The notes under the pieces are model-generated. The model did no database searches and was not told the origin of the DNA. It was given only the letters and a program-made list of their open reading frames with translations. Below, piece by piece: positions 24,331 through 33,381 of a stretch of DNA of 64,000 nt. Positions within the stretch are counted from its first letter, which is position 1. Every line of letters starts with the position of its first letter. Made by a program: the position numbers and the translations under genes. Location: NCBI RefSeq assembly GCF_016722895.1, contig NZ_JAEQNA010000004.1:124001-188000 (forward strand), written 5' to 3'. Source of the stretch: Ramlibacter aurantiacus. GTDB lineage: Bacteria > Pseudomonadota > Gammaproteobacteria > Burkholderiales > Burkholderiaceae_C.

Positions 24331-27096
24331 ATGAGCCCCGGTGCCAACGCCGATCCCGAGCAGCCTCCAGAGGTCCTGCCACCCCAAGGCCTTTCATCAC
24401 AGCCGCTGTCCGGCCATTCCAGGCTGGTGCAACGCCTGCGCCGACGCTACGGCGACGACCTGGGGCTGCTGCCTCCGGGCGCTCCCGTGCGTGAGAGCTT
24501 TCGCATCGCCTTCGAGCGCCTGTGCGCGCGCGGCGAGCCGACCGCCACGGCGCTGCGCATCGTGCGCCAGCTCACGCTGGAACGCCTGGTGGGCCTGGAC
24601 TGCGACCACGGTGCCCCCCTCGAGACCGTGACCACTGCCATGACCGAGCTGGCCGAGTTCGCGCTGGACCAGGCCTGCCTCGAGAGCTTTGCCCAGCTCG
24701 ACACCGTCCACGGCGAGCCCCGCGGCGAATCGGGCGAACGCGCCCGGCTCTGGGTGGTGGGCATGGGCAAGCTCGGCGCCCGCGAGCTCAACGTGTCCAG
24801 CGACATCGATCTCATCTATGTCTACGACCACGACGGCGAGACCACCGGCGTCGACGGGCGCGCACGCATCACCAACCACGAATACTTCGGCAAGGCGGTC
24901 AAGCTCGTCTATGGGCTGCTGGGCGAAACCACCGAACACGGCTTCGTCTTCCGCATCGACCTGGCGCTGCGCCCGCATGGCAATTCGGGCCCGCAGGCGA
25001 TTTCACAGGGCGCGCTGGAAGACTATTTCCAGGTGCAGGGCCGCGAGTGGGAGCGTTTCGCCTGGCTCAAGAGCCGCGTGGTCGCGCCGCGCGCCGCCAT
25101 CGAGGACGGCAGCGCCCAGGCCCTGCGTTCCAGCGTGCTGCCCTTCGTGTTCCGCCGCTACCTCGACTACAACGTCTTCGAGTCGCTGCGCGACCTGCAC
25201 CGGCAGATCCGCGAGCACGCGGCGCGGCGTGCGGCCGGGCGGCCCGAGCGGGCCAACGACGTCAAGCTGTCCCGCGGCGGCATCCGCGAGATCGAGTTCA
25301 CGGTGCAGCTGTTGCAGGTGGTGCGCGGCGGCCAGTTCCCCGAGCTGCGGACCCGCCCCACCCTGGACGCGCTGCAGCGGGTGGCGGCCGCCGGGCTGAT
25401 GGCGCCCGAAACCGCGAACGACCTGGCGGCGGCCTATGTGTTCCTGCGGCAGGTCGAGCACCGTATCCAGTACCTGGACGACCAGCAGACGCATGTGCTG
25501 CCCATGGCCTGCGATCCACAGGCCGACGGGGACCTGAACTGGATCGCGCGAACCCTGGGCTTTGGCGATTGCTGCGACTTCCTGCGCGAGCTGGACCGCC
25601 ATCGCGAGCTCGTGGCGCAGGAGTTCGACCGCCTGCTCGGCGGCGCCGACAGCTGCAAGGGCTGCCACAACGGCCGGCGGACACCCACGCTCGACTTCGA
25701 AACCCTGCTGGCGGAACTGCCGGGGCGCCTGCGCGAGCGCCTGCAGGGCTGGCGCGAGCACCCGCGCGTGCTGGCGCTGCGTGACGATGCCCGGGGCCGA
25801 CTGCTGCGCCTCGTCTGGCGCACCGCCCAGTGGCTGCAGGAAGGTCGGGTCACCGAAGACGCTGCGCTGCGCATGGCCGACTGGATGGAGCCGCTGCTGC
25901 GGCGCGAAAGCTACCTGGCGCTGCTGCTGGAGCGTCCCGGCGTGCACGAGCGGCTGCTGCGCCTGCTCGGCGCCGCCCGGTGGCCGGCGCGCTACCTGCT
26001 CAAGCACCCGGGGGTGATCGACGAGCTGGCGGGTGAGGCGTTCCTGGACGAGCGCTTCAGCCCCGCCGACTTCGAGCGCGAGCTGGACGAGCGCCGCGCA
26101 GCCCTGGCCCGTACCAACGAGGACGACGACGAAGCCCTGCTCGACCTGCTGCGCCGCGCGCACCACGCCGAAGTCATGCGAACGCTGGCGCGCGACCTGG
26201 AGGGCCGGTTGACGGTGGAGCAGGTGGCGGACGACCTGAGCGCGCTGGCCGATTCGGTGCTGCGCGTCACCGCGGCCTGGGTCTGGCAGCGGCTGCGCAA
26301 CCGCCACGACGAGCAGCCGCATTTCGCGATCATCGGCTACGGCAAGCTCGGCGGTAAGGAGCTCGGCTACGGCAGCGACCTGGACATCGTGTTCGTCTTC
26401 GAGGATCCGCACGAGTCGGCCCCGGAGACCTATACCGCCTTGGTGCGCAAGCTGATCAACTGGCTGACCACCAAGACCGGCGAGGGTGACCTGTTCGAGA
26501 TCGACACGGCGCTGCGGCCCAACGGCAACTCGGGCCTGCTGATCACCACGTTCCAGGCCTATGCCGACTACCAGCAGAACCGCGGCAGCAACACCGCGTG
26601 GACCTGGGAGCACCAGGCCATGACGCGCGCCCGCTTCATCATGGGCGAACCCACGCTGGCGCCTCGCTTCGACGCCGTGCGGCAGGCGGTGATCACCGCG
26701 CCGCGCGACCAACACGCACTGCGCCAGGAAATCGTCGCCATGCGCGAGAAAGTCCGCGCCGCACACCCGGTGCGCGGCGGCGGCTTCGACATCAAGCACA
26801 GCCCCGGCGGCATGGTCGATGCCGAGTTCGCGGTGCAGTACCTGGTGCTCGCCCACGCCGCCACCCACCCGGAGCTGATCCCCAACGTGGGCAACATCGC
26901 GCTGCTGCAGCGCGCCGAGGCCGGTGGGCTGCTGCCGCCGGAGGTGGGCCAGGCCGCCGCCGCCGCCTACCGCAGCCTGCGGCGGGTGCAGCACCTGGCG
27001 CGCCTGAACGAGCAGCCGACGCAGGTCGAACCCGCCCAAGTGGCAAAGGAACGGGCAGCGGTGCTGGCGTTGTGGAACGCCGTCTTCACCGGATGA
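24331..27096 (+). CDS. glnE: Bifunctional glutamine synthetase adenylyltransferase/adenylyl-removing enzyme
   Basis: GlnE adds AMP to, or removes it from, glutamine synthetase in response to PII and glutamine. The 921-residue protein carries two nucleotidyltransferase domains. The N-terminal de-adenylylating domain has GMGKLG at 144-149 and SSDIDLI at 156-162. The C-terminal adenylylating domain has GYGKLGG from 669 and GSDLDIV about a dozen residues later. Both keep the metal-binding Asp pair. The central PII-deaminase linker contains LGFGDCCDFLRELDRHR. The ATG at 24331 has AGGA four bases upstream. The frame stays open for 4 kb further upstream, but that part is antisense to yhdP and is not coding. 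Confidence 0.97.
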   Translation: MSPGANADPEQPPEVLPPQGLSSQPLSGHSRLVQRLRRRYGDDLGLLPPGAPVRESFRIAFERLCARGEPTATALRIVRQLTLERLVGLDCDHGAPLETVTTAMTELAEFALDQACLESFAQLDTVHGEPRGESGERARLWVVGMGKLGARELNVSSDIDLIYVYDHDGETTGVDGRARITNHEYFGKAVKLVYGLLGETTEHGFVFRIDLALRPHGNSGPQAISQGALEDYFQVQGREWERFAWLKSRVVAPRAAIEDGSAQALRSSVLPFVFRRYLDYNVFESLRDLHRQIREHAARRAAGRPERANDVKLSRGGIREIEFTVQLLQVVRGGQFPELRTRPTLDALQRVAAAGLMAPETANDLAAAYVFLRQVEHRIQYLDDQQTHVLPMACDPQADGDLNWIARTLGFGDCCDFLRELDRHRELVAQEFDRLLGGADSCKGCHNGRRTPTLDFETLLAELPGRLRERLQGWREHPRVLALRDDARGRLLRLVWRTAQWLQEGRVTEDAALRMADWMEPLLRRESYLALLLERPGVHERLLRLLGAARWPARYLLKHPGVIDELAGEAFLDERFSPADFERELDERRAALARTNEDDDEALLDLLRRAHHAEVMRTLARDLEGRLTVEQVADDLSALADSVLRVTAAWVWQRLRNRHDEQPHFAIIGYGKLGGKELGYGSDLDIVFVFEDPHESAPETYTALVRKLINWLTTKTGEGDLFEIDTALRPNGNSGLLITTFQAYADYQQNRGSNTAWTWEHQAMTRARFIMGEPTLAPRFDAVRQAVITAPRDQHALRQEIVAMREKVRAAHPVRGGGFDIKHSPGGMVDAEFAVQYLVLAHAATHPELIPNVGNIALLQRAEAGGLLPPEVGQAAAAAYRSLRRVQHLARLNEQPTQVEPAQVAKERAAVLALWNAVFTG

Positions 27097-27107
27097 GCCG
27101 CGGCGCT

Positions 27108-27124
27108 GGCGCCACAATGGCGCC
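27108..27124. other. Perfect inverted repeat between glnE and the efflux operon
   Basis: GGCGCC, five bases, GGCGCC, 11 bases past the glnE stop and 22 bases before the efflux ATG. The loop forms CACAAT, which resembles a -10 element, so the site could be a promoter, an operator or a short hairpin. I cannot tell which. Confidence 0.3.
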
Positions 27125-27146
27125 CGACCGCTAAAGGAGCAGCTTG

Positions 27147-28589
27147 ATGAAGAGACTTCGGCTGGTCGCGTTGCTGCTGCCGCTTGGCCTGGGGGCCTGC
27201 ACGCCATTGCGGCCGCCGCCGATCGAGCCACTGCCGGCCTTCGAGGCGCCACCGCAATGGGCAACCCCGCTACCGCATGGCGGTCGCGTGGCGGACCTGC
27301 AGGCGTGGTGGCGGCAACTGGGCGACCCGGTGCTGACGCGACTGCTCGAAAGAGCTCAGCGGGAAAGCCCCAGCCTCGACGCCGCCCTGGCCCGGCTGGA
27401 ACAGGCGCGGGCCGCGCGCCGCAGCGCCGAGGCGGCCCTCCTGCCGACCCTGGACGGCAGCGCCGCCCTCAGCCGTGGCAATGCCCAGCCCCCACTGCCC
27501 CTGGCCACCACCGCGCAGGTGGGTGTGCAGGCCGGCTGGGAGATCGATCTGTTCGGCGCCCGCCGCGATCGCGTCGACGCGGCCCAGGCCCGCGTGCGCA
27601 GCGCCGAGGCCGGCTGGCACGAGGCCCGGGTGTCGGTGGCCGCCGAAACCGCCGCCAGCTACTTCCGGCTGCGCGCCTGCGAAATGCTCCTCGGGGTCGC
27701 CGAGGCCGATCTGCGCTCCCGCGCCGAGACCGCCCGCCTCACCCAGCTCAGCCAGCAAGCGGGCTTCACGCCCCCCGCCACGGCCGCCCTGGCGCGTGCC
27801 AGCCGTTCCGAAGGCGAGGTGCGCCGGGCGGTGCAACGCGCGCAGTGCGAAACCGAGCGACACGCGCTTTCCGCGCTGACCGGCGTGCCGGTCGCCGAAC
27901 TGCGGGCCGACCTGGCCGAGCGCCAGGTCCCGGTCGGCGCCGAGCTGTTCACGGTGTCCGCCCTCCCTGCCGAGGTGCTGGCGCAGCGCCCTGACCTGTA
28001 CCAGGCCGAGCAGGCCATCGAGGCGGCGCGCGCCGAGATCGGCTCGGCCTGGGCCGACCAGTACCCGCGAGTGACCCTCGGCGGCTCCATCAATGCCGGC
28101 CTGGTCCATTTGCGCGGCTCAACCACGGACGCGCAGACCTGGACCTTGGGGCCGCTGGCCGTGTCGGTGCCGCTGTTCGACGCCGGCCGCCGCGCCGCCA
28201 ACCTGGACGGCGCCCGCGCGCGCTACGACGAGGCGGTGGCGGTGTACCGCGGGCGGGCGCGGCAGGCGGTCAGCGAGGTCGAACAGGCCCTGGTCGCGCT
28301 GGAGAGCGCTCGCACCCGCAGCGAAGCCGTGCGCGGCGCTGCCCAGGATTTCCGCACCTCCTTCGAAGCGACCGAGGCGCGCTACCGCGCCGGGCTGGCC
28401 AGCCTGGTCGAACTCGAAGACGCCCGGCGCAGCCTGCTGGCCGCCGAGACCGCGCTGGCCGAGCTTTACCGCGACTTGCAGCTGGCCTGGACCCGCCTGT
28501 ACCGCTCCGCCGGCGGTGCCTGGCAGCCAGGCACCGGCACGCCCCTTGCGCAACGCAGCGGCGCCCTCCAACCTGGAACCTCCCCATGA
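27147..28589 (+). CDS. RND efflux outer-membrane lipoprotein (NodT/TolC family)
   Basis: This is the outer-membrane channel of a tripartite efflux pump. The 480-residue protein has a lipoprotein signal peptide with lipobox LGAC (C18). Two repeated outer-membrane efflux domains follow, with typical segments LQAWWRQLGDPVL, LPTLDGSAALS, GWEIDLFGARRDRV and VLAQRPDLYQAEQAIEAARA. The ATG at 27147 has AGGAG seven bases upstream and is preferred to a TTG one codon earlier. Its stop overlaps the start of the adaptor gene (ATGA), so the three pump genes form one operon. Substrates cannot be read from the sequence. Confidence 0.95.
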   Translation: MKRLRLVALLLPLGLGACTPLRPPPIEPLPAFEAPPQWATPLPHGGRVADLQAWWRQLGDPVLTRLLERAQRESPSLDAALARLEQARAARRSAEAALLPTLDGSAALSRGNAQPPLPLATTAQVGVQAGWEIDLFGARRDRVDAAQARVRSAEAGWHEARVSVAAETAASYFRLRACEMLLGVAEADLRSRAETARLTQLSQQAGFTPPATAALARASRSEGEVRRAVQRAQCETERHALSALTGVPVAELRADLAERQVPVGAELFTVSALPAEVLAQRPDLYQAEQAIEAARAEIGSAWADQYPRVTLGGSINAGLVHLRGSTTDAQTWTLGPLAVSVPLFDAGRRAANLDGARARYDEAVAVYRGRARQAVSEVEQALVALESARTRSEAVRGAAQDFRTSFEATEARYRAGLASLVELEDARRSLLAAETALAELYRDLQLAWTRLYRSAGGAWQPGTGTPLAQRSGALQPGTSP

Positions 28590-29776
28590 CATCGACCGAC
28601 CGATTTCCCGGCGTCCTCGGGCTCGGGCTCGCGCTCCTGGCGCTTGCGTTGCTGGCCGGCTGCAGCGGCGAGCGTGGCGCCCCAGCGCCCGCCACCGAGA
28701 AACAGGCGCCCAGCGCCAATCCGTCGCTGACGGTGAACACCACCACCGCCCAGCGCACCACGGTCGTCGAGACCCTGGCCGCCAACGGCAACCTGGCGGC
28801 CTGGCAGGAGGCGATCGTGGGCGCCGAGACCGGGGGACAACGCCTGGTCGAGGTGCGCGTGAACGTCGGCGACACCGTCAAGCGAGGCCAGGTGCTGGCC
28901 ACCTTCGCGCGCGAAACCGTGAACGCCGAGGCGGCGCAGGCCCGCGCCGCGCTGGCCGAAGCCGAAGCCGCGGCGGCCGACGCCAAGGCCAATGCCCAGC
29001 GTGCCCGCAGCCTGGAAGCCACCGGCGCCTTGTCGGAGGCGCAGATCAACCAGTACATCACGGCCGCCCAGACCGCCGAGGCGAGGGTCCAGGCCGCGCG
29101 GGCGGCGTTGCAGGCACGCGAGGTGCGCCAGGGACAGCTGCACGTGGTGGCGCCGGACGACGGCATCATCTCCAGCCGCACGGCCACGGTGGGCGGGGTG
29201 GTCGGATCCGGCACCGAACTGTTCCGGCTGATCCGCCAGGGCCGGCTGGAGTGGCGTGCGGAGGTCACCGCCAGCGAGCTCGGGCGCCTGCGGCCCGGAA
29301 CGCCGGCCCAGGTCACCGCCGCCAGCGGCGCGCAGCTGCAGGGGCGGTTGCGCACGATCGGCCCGACCGTCGATCCCCAGACGCGCCAGGCCCTGGTCTA
29401 CGTCGACGTGAAACCGAGCTCCGGCGATGGCGGCAAAGCGCTCCCGGGGATGTTCGCGCGCGGCGTGTTCGAGCTGGGCAAGCGGCAGGCGCTCACGGTC
29501 CCGCAATCTGCCGTGGTCGTGCGCGAGGGCTTCTCGTACGTGATACGACTGAACCCGGACAACCGGGTCACCCTGCTGCGCGTGCGCACCGGCCAGATCG
29601 TGGGCGACCGCATCGAGATCCTGGAGGGGCTGGCGCCGGATGTGCGCATCGTCGCCTCGGGCGGCGGCTTCCTCAACGAAGGCGACCTGGTCCGCGTGGC
29701 GGAGCCGCCGTCCGCTGCGGCCACCGGCAATGGTCCGGGCAACGGCGCCGTGAACGGCCCGGCGGCAGCCCGCTGA
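28586..29776 (+). CDS. RND efflux periplasmic adaptor (membrane fusion protein)
   Basis: The 396-residue lipoprotein has a signal peptide with lipobox LAGC at 23-26. The adaptor fold follows: lipoyl/barrel-sandwich halves (VRVNVGDTVKRGQVLATF and VVAPDDGIISSRTATVGGVV) around an Ala-rich helical hairpin at about 110-180, then beta-barrel and membrane-proximal domains. It links the inner-membrane pump to the outer-membrane channel. The start overlaps the previous stop by four bases, and the pump gene follows after 18 bases. Confidence 0.95.
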   Translation: MTSTDRFPGVLGLGLALLALALLAGCSGERGAPAPATEKQAPSANPSLTVNTTTAQRTTVVETLAANGNLAAWQEAIVGAETGGQRLVEVRVNVGDTVKRGQVLATFARETVNAEAAQARAALAEAEAAAADAKANAQRARSLEATGALSEAQINQYITAAQTAEARVQAARAALQAREVRQGQLHVVAPDDGIISSRTATVGGVVGSGTELFRLIRQGRLEWRAEVTASELGRLRPGTPAQVTAASGAQLQGRLRTIGPTVDPQTRQALVYVDVKPSSGDGGKALPGMFARGVFELGKRQALTVPQSAVVVREGFSYVIRLNPDNRVTLLRVRTGQIVGDRIEILEGLAPDVRIVASGGGFLNEGDLVRVAEPPSAAATGNGPGNGAVNGPAAAR

Positions 29777-29794
29777 CGGCCACGGAGATCGGAG

Positions 29795-32700
29795 ATGAAC
29801 GTTTCCGCCTGGTCCATCCGCAACCCGATTCCGGCAGCCATGCTGTTCGTGTTGCTCACCTTCGCCGGCCTGTTCGCTTTCCAGGCGATGAAGGTGCAGA
29901 ACTTCCCCGACATCGACCTGCCCACCGTCAGCGTCACCGCCACGCTGCCCGGCGCCTCGCCGGCGCAGATGGAGACCGACGTCGCGCGCAAGATCGAGAA
30001 CCGGCTGGCGACGCTGCAGGGCATCAAGCACATCTACACCCGGGCGCAGGACGGCCTGGCGCTGATCACGGCGGAATTCCGCTTGGAAAAGCCCACGCAG
30101 GAGGCGCTGGACGACGTGCGCTCGGCGATCTCGAGCATCCGCTCGGAGCTGCCTTCGGACCTGCGCGATCCGGTGATCCGCAAGCTCGACCTGGCGGGGC
30201 AGCCGGTGCTGGCCTTCACCATCGCCTCGGCGCGCATGGATGCCGAGGCGTTGTCCTGGTTCGTCGACAACGAGGTCTCGCGCAAGCTGCTCGCGGTGAA
30301 GGGCGTGGGCGCGGTGACGCGGGTGGGGGGCGTCACGCGCGAGGTGCAGGTGGCGCTCGACCCGCAGCGCTTGCTGGCCCTGGGCGTGACCGCGGCCGAC
30401 GTGTCCCGCCAGCTGCGGCAGATGCAGCTCGAGGTGGCCGGCGGCCGCACCGAGCTCGGCAGCGGCGAGCAGCCGGTGCGGACCCTGGCCACCGTACGCA
30501 CGGCCGACGAGATCGCGCAGATCCGCGTGCCGGTGTCGGGTGGTCGGTCGGTACGCATCGCCGACGTGGCCACCGTGACCGACACCCATGCGCAGCCCCG
30601 CTCGGCGGCGCTGCTGGACGGGCGGCCGGTCGTGGGTTTCGAGGTCGCGCGCAGCAAGGGCGAGAGCGAGGTCGAGGTGGGCGCCGGCGTGCAGGCGGCG
30701 CTGGCCGAACTGAAGGCGGCCCATCCCGGTATCGAGCTGACCCAGGCCTTCGACTTCGTCACCCCCGTGCAGCAGGAGTACGACGCCTCGATGAAGCTGC
30801 TGTACGAGGGCGCCATCCTGGCGGTGCTGGTGGTCTGGCTGTTCCTGCGCGACGGGCGCGCCACCTTCGTATCCGCCGTGGCCCTGCCCATGTCGGTGCT
30901 GCCGGCCTTCGTGGGCATGTACCTGCTCGGGTTCTCGATCAACGTGGTGACGCTGCTGGCGCTGTCGCTGGTGGTGGGCATCCTGGTCGATGACGCCATC
31001 GTGGAGGTGGAGAACATCGTGCGCCACCTGCGCATGGGCAAGACACCGCTCCAGGCCGCGATGGAAGCCGCCGACGAGATCGGCTTGGCGGTGATCGCGA
31101 CCACGTTCACGCTGGTCGCGGTGTTCCTGCCGACGGCCTTCATGAGCGGCATCGCCGGCAAGTTCTTCAAGCAGTTCGGCTGGACCGCCGCGCTGGCGGT
31201 GTTCGCCTCGCTGGTGGTGGCGCGGATGCTCACGCCCATGATGGCCGCCTACATGCTCAAGCCGATGCCGCCTGCCGAGCGCGAACCGCGCTGGCTGGGC
31301 GCCTACCTGGTGGCCGCACGCTGGTGCCTGCGCCACCGCATCAGCACCATGGTGCTGGCCACTTTGTTCTTCTTCGGCTCGGTCGCCTTGATCCCGCTGC
31401 TGCCCACCGGCTTCATTCCGCCCGACGACAACTCGCAGACCCAGGTGTACCTGGAGCTTCCGCCGGGCGCCACGCTCGCGCAGACCCGCGACGCTGCCGA
31501 ACAGGCGCGCGCCCTGATCACGCGGGTGCCGCACGTGGAGAGCGTCTACACCACCATCGGCGGCGGGACGGCTGGCGCCGATCCCTTTCTGCCGAGCACC
31601 AGCGAGGTACGCAAGGCGACACTGACCGTGCTGCTGTCCGAGCGCCAGCAACGCCCGCGCAAGCAGCCGATCGAAAACGACATCCGGCGCGCCCTGGAGC
31701 CTCTGCCCGGTGTCCGCACCAAGGTCGGCCTCGGGGGTTCGGGGGAGAAGTACATCCTGGTGCTGTCCGGCGAAGATCCTCAGGCCCTCACGGCGGCGGC
31801 CCGCGAGGTCGAGCGCGACCTGCGCACCATCCCGGGCCTGGGAAGCATTTCATCGACGGCCAGCCTGGTGCGGCCCGAGGTCGCGGTGCGACCCGACTTC
31901 GCCCGGGCCGCGGACCTGGGCGTGACCACCGCCGCCATCGGCGAGACGCTTCGCATCGCCACCCTGGGCGACTACGAGGCGGCCCTGCCCAAGCTGAACC
32001 TGGCGCAGCGCCAGGTGCCCATCGTGGTCAAGCTCGAGACCTCGGCGCAGCAGGACCTCTCGGTGCTGGAGCGGCTGCAGGTGCCGGGAGCGCGCGGACC
32101 GGTGATGCTCAAACAGGTGGCTCAGGTCGAGTACACCGGCGGGCCCGCCGTCATCAGCCGCTACGACCGCTCGCGCAACATCAACTTCGAGCTGGAGCTT
32201 TCGGGGCTGCCACTGGGCGACGTCAAGGCGGCCGTCGAACGCCTGCCCTCGCTGCAACGGCTGCCGCCGGGCGTACGAGTGGTGGAGGTCGGCGATGCCG
32301 AGGTGATGGGCGAGTTGTTCGCAAGCTTCGGCCTGGCCATGCTCACCGGGCTGACGTGCATCTACATCGTGCTGGTGCTGCTGTTCAAGGACTTCCTGCA
32401 CCCGGTGACCATCCTGGCGGCCCTGCCGTTGTCGCTGGGCGGCGCGTTCGTCGGGCTCCTGCTGGCCGGCAAGAGCTTTTCGATGCCTTCGCTGATCGGG
32501 CTGATCATGCTCATGGGGATCGCCACCAAGAACTCGATCCTGCTGGTGGAGTACGCGATCGTGGCCCGCCGCGACCACGGCATGAACCGACTGGACGCGC
32601 TGCTCGACGCCTGCCACAAGCGAGCGCGGCCGATCATCATGACCACCATCGCAATGACCGCGGGCATGCTCCCGATCGCCGTGGGCTGGGGTGCGGCCGA

Positions 32701-32890
32701 TCCGAGCTTCCGCTCACCCATGGCCATCGCCGTGATCGGCGGCCTGATCACGTCCACCGTGCTGAGCCTGCTGGTGATCCCGGTGGTCTTCACCTATGTC
32801 GACGACTTCGAGCACCTGGTGCGCCGCGGCGTGCGGCGGCTGCGCGGCCGCAAGGCCGACGCACCGCCCGTGCCTACCCCTGCGCCCTAG
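29795..32890 (+). CDS. RND efflux pump, inner-membrane transporter
   Basis: The 1031-residue protein is a proton-driven HAE-type RND transporter. It begins NVSAWSIRNPIPAAMLFVLL (helix 1), has the first periplasmic loop (FPDIDLPTVSVTATLPGASP), and the helix-4 segment LVVGILVDDAIVEVENI with the proton-relay pair D399-D400. A second pseudo-repeat follows, ending with GIATKNSILLVEYAIVARR and the last helices. Cluster type (multidrug or other) is open. The start MNVSAW has GGAGAT just upstream. Its stop codon shares two bases with the stop of the convergent rfaE2 gene (CTAG). Confidence 0.96.
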   Translation: MNVSAWSIRNPIPAAMLFVLLTFAGLFAFQAMKVQNFPDIDLPTVSVTATLPGASPAQMETDVARKIENRLATLQGIKHIYTRAQDGLALITAEFRLEKPTQEALDDVRSAISSIRSELPSDLRDPVIRKLDLAGQPVLAFTIASARMDAEALSWFVDNEVSRKLLAVKGVGAVTRVGGVTREVQVALDPQRLLALGVTAADVSRQLRQMQLEVAGGRTELGSGEQPVRTLATVRTADEIAQIRVPVSGGRSVRIADVATVTDTHAQPRSAALLDGRPVVGFEVARSKGESEVEVGAGVQAALAELKAAHPGIELTQAFDFVTPVQQEYDASMKLLYEGAILAVLVVWLFLRDGRATFVSAVALPMSVLPAFVGMYLLGFSINVVTLLALSLVVGILVDDAIVEVENIVRHLRMGKTPLQAAMEAADEIGLAVIATTFTLVAVFLPTAFMSGIAGKFFKQFGWTAALAVFASLVVARMLTPMMAAYMLKPMPPAEREPRWLGAYLVAARWCLRHRISTMVLATLFFFGSVALIPLLPTGFIPPDDNSQTQVYLELPPGATLAQTRDAAEQARALITRVPHVESVYTTIGGGTAGADPFLPSTSEVRKATLTVLLSERQQRPRKQPIENDIRRALEPLPGVRTKVGLGGSGEKYILVLSGEDPQALTAAAREVERDLRTIPGLGSISSTASLVRPEVAVRPDFARAADLGVTTAAIGETLRIATLGDYEAALPKLNLAQRQVPIVVKLETSAQQDLSVLERLQVPGARGPVMLKQVAQVEYTGGPAVISRYDRSRNINFELELSGLPLGDVKAAVERLPSLQRLPPGVRVVEVGDAEVMGELFASFGLAMLTGLTCIYIVLVLLFKDFLHPVTILAALPLSLGGAFVGLLLAGKSFSMPSLIGLIMLMGIATKNSILLVEYAIVARRDHGMNRLDALLDACHKRARPIIMTTIAMTAGMLPIAVGWGAADPSFRSPMAIAVIGGLITSTVLSLLVIPVVFTYVDDFEHLVRRGVRRLRGRKADAPPVPTPAP

Positions 32891-33381
32891 CCCGCCCGGA
32901 CCCGCTGGACGAAAGACGTGGTCGAGTACCCCTCGACGAAGGGGATGGCGAGCGAGCGGCCACCCCAGCCCTCGACCAGTGCCGTCTCGGCCAGTCGCCG
33001 CATGTCGTAGTCGCCGCCCTTCACGTAGATGTCGGGCCGCAACTCGGACAGCAGTTGCACCGGGGTGTCTTCGTCGAACCAGGTGACCAGCCCCACCGAC
33101 TCGAGGGCGGCGACCATCACCGCGCGATCCTGCTCGTTGTTCAATGGCCGGTCGGGTGCCTTGCCCAGTCGGCGCGCGGACGCGTCGGTGTTGAGGGCGA
33201 CCAGCAGGCACGCCCCCAGCTCACGCGCTTGCGCCAGGTAGGTGACGTGACCGCGGTGCAGGACGTCGAACACGCCGTTGGTGAACACCAGCGGCCTGGG
33301 GAGACGGCGCGCCGCAGCGGCCGCCTGGTCTCTCGGAACGATCTTGCGCAGGAACGCGGCGGCGGCGTTCGCGTGCGGCAT
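32887..33381 (-). CDS. rfaE2: ADP-heptose pathway adenylyltransferase RfaE2 (stand-alone HldE C-domain)
   Basis: The 164-residue enzyme transfers AMP to D-glycero-beta-D-manno-heptose 1-phosphate, a step to ADP-heptose for the lipopolysaccharide inner core. The nucleotidyltransferase signature is clear: FTNGVFDVLHRGHVTYLAQA, with the HxGH motif, and VKGGDYD later. It corresponds only to the C-terminal half of E. coli HldE; the kinase half (rfaE1) must be elsewhere, as is usual in Burkholderiales. Its start codon overlaps the stop of the upstream ferritin-like gene by one base, suggesting coupled translation. Confidence 0.95.
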   Translation of the reverse strand: MPHANAAAAFLRKIVPRDQAAAAARRLPRPLVFTNGVFDVLHRGHVTYLAQARELGACLLVALNTDASARRLGKAPDRPLNNEQDRAVMVAALESVGLVTWFDEDTPVQLLSELRPDIYVKGGDYDMRRLAETALVEGWGGRSLAIPFVEGYSTTSFVQRVRAG

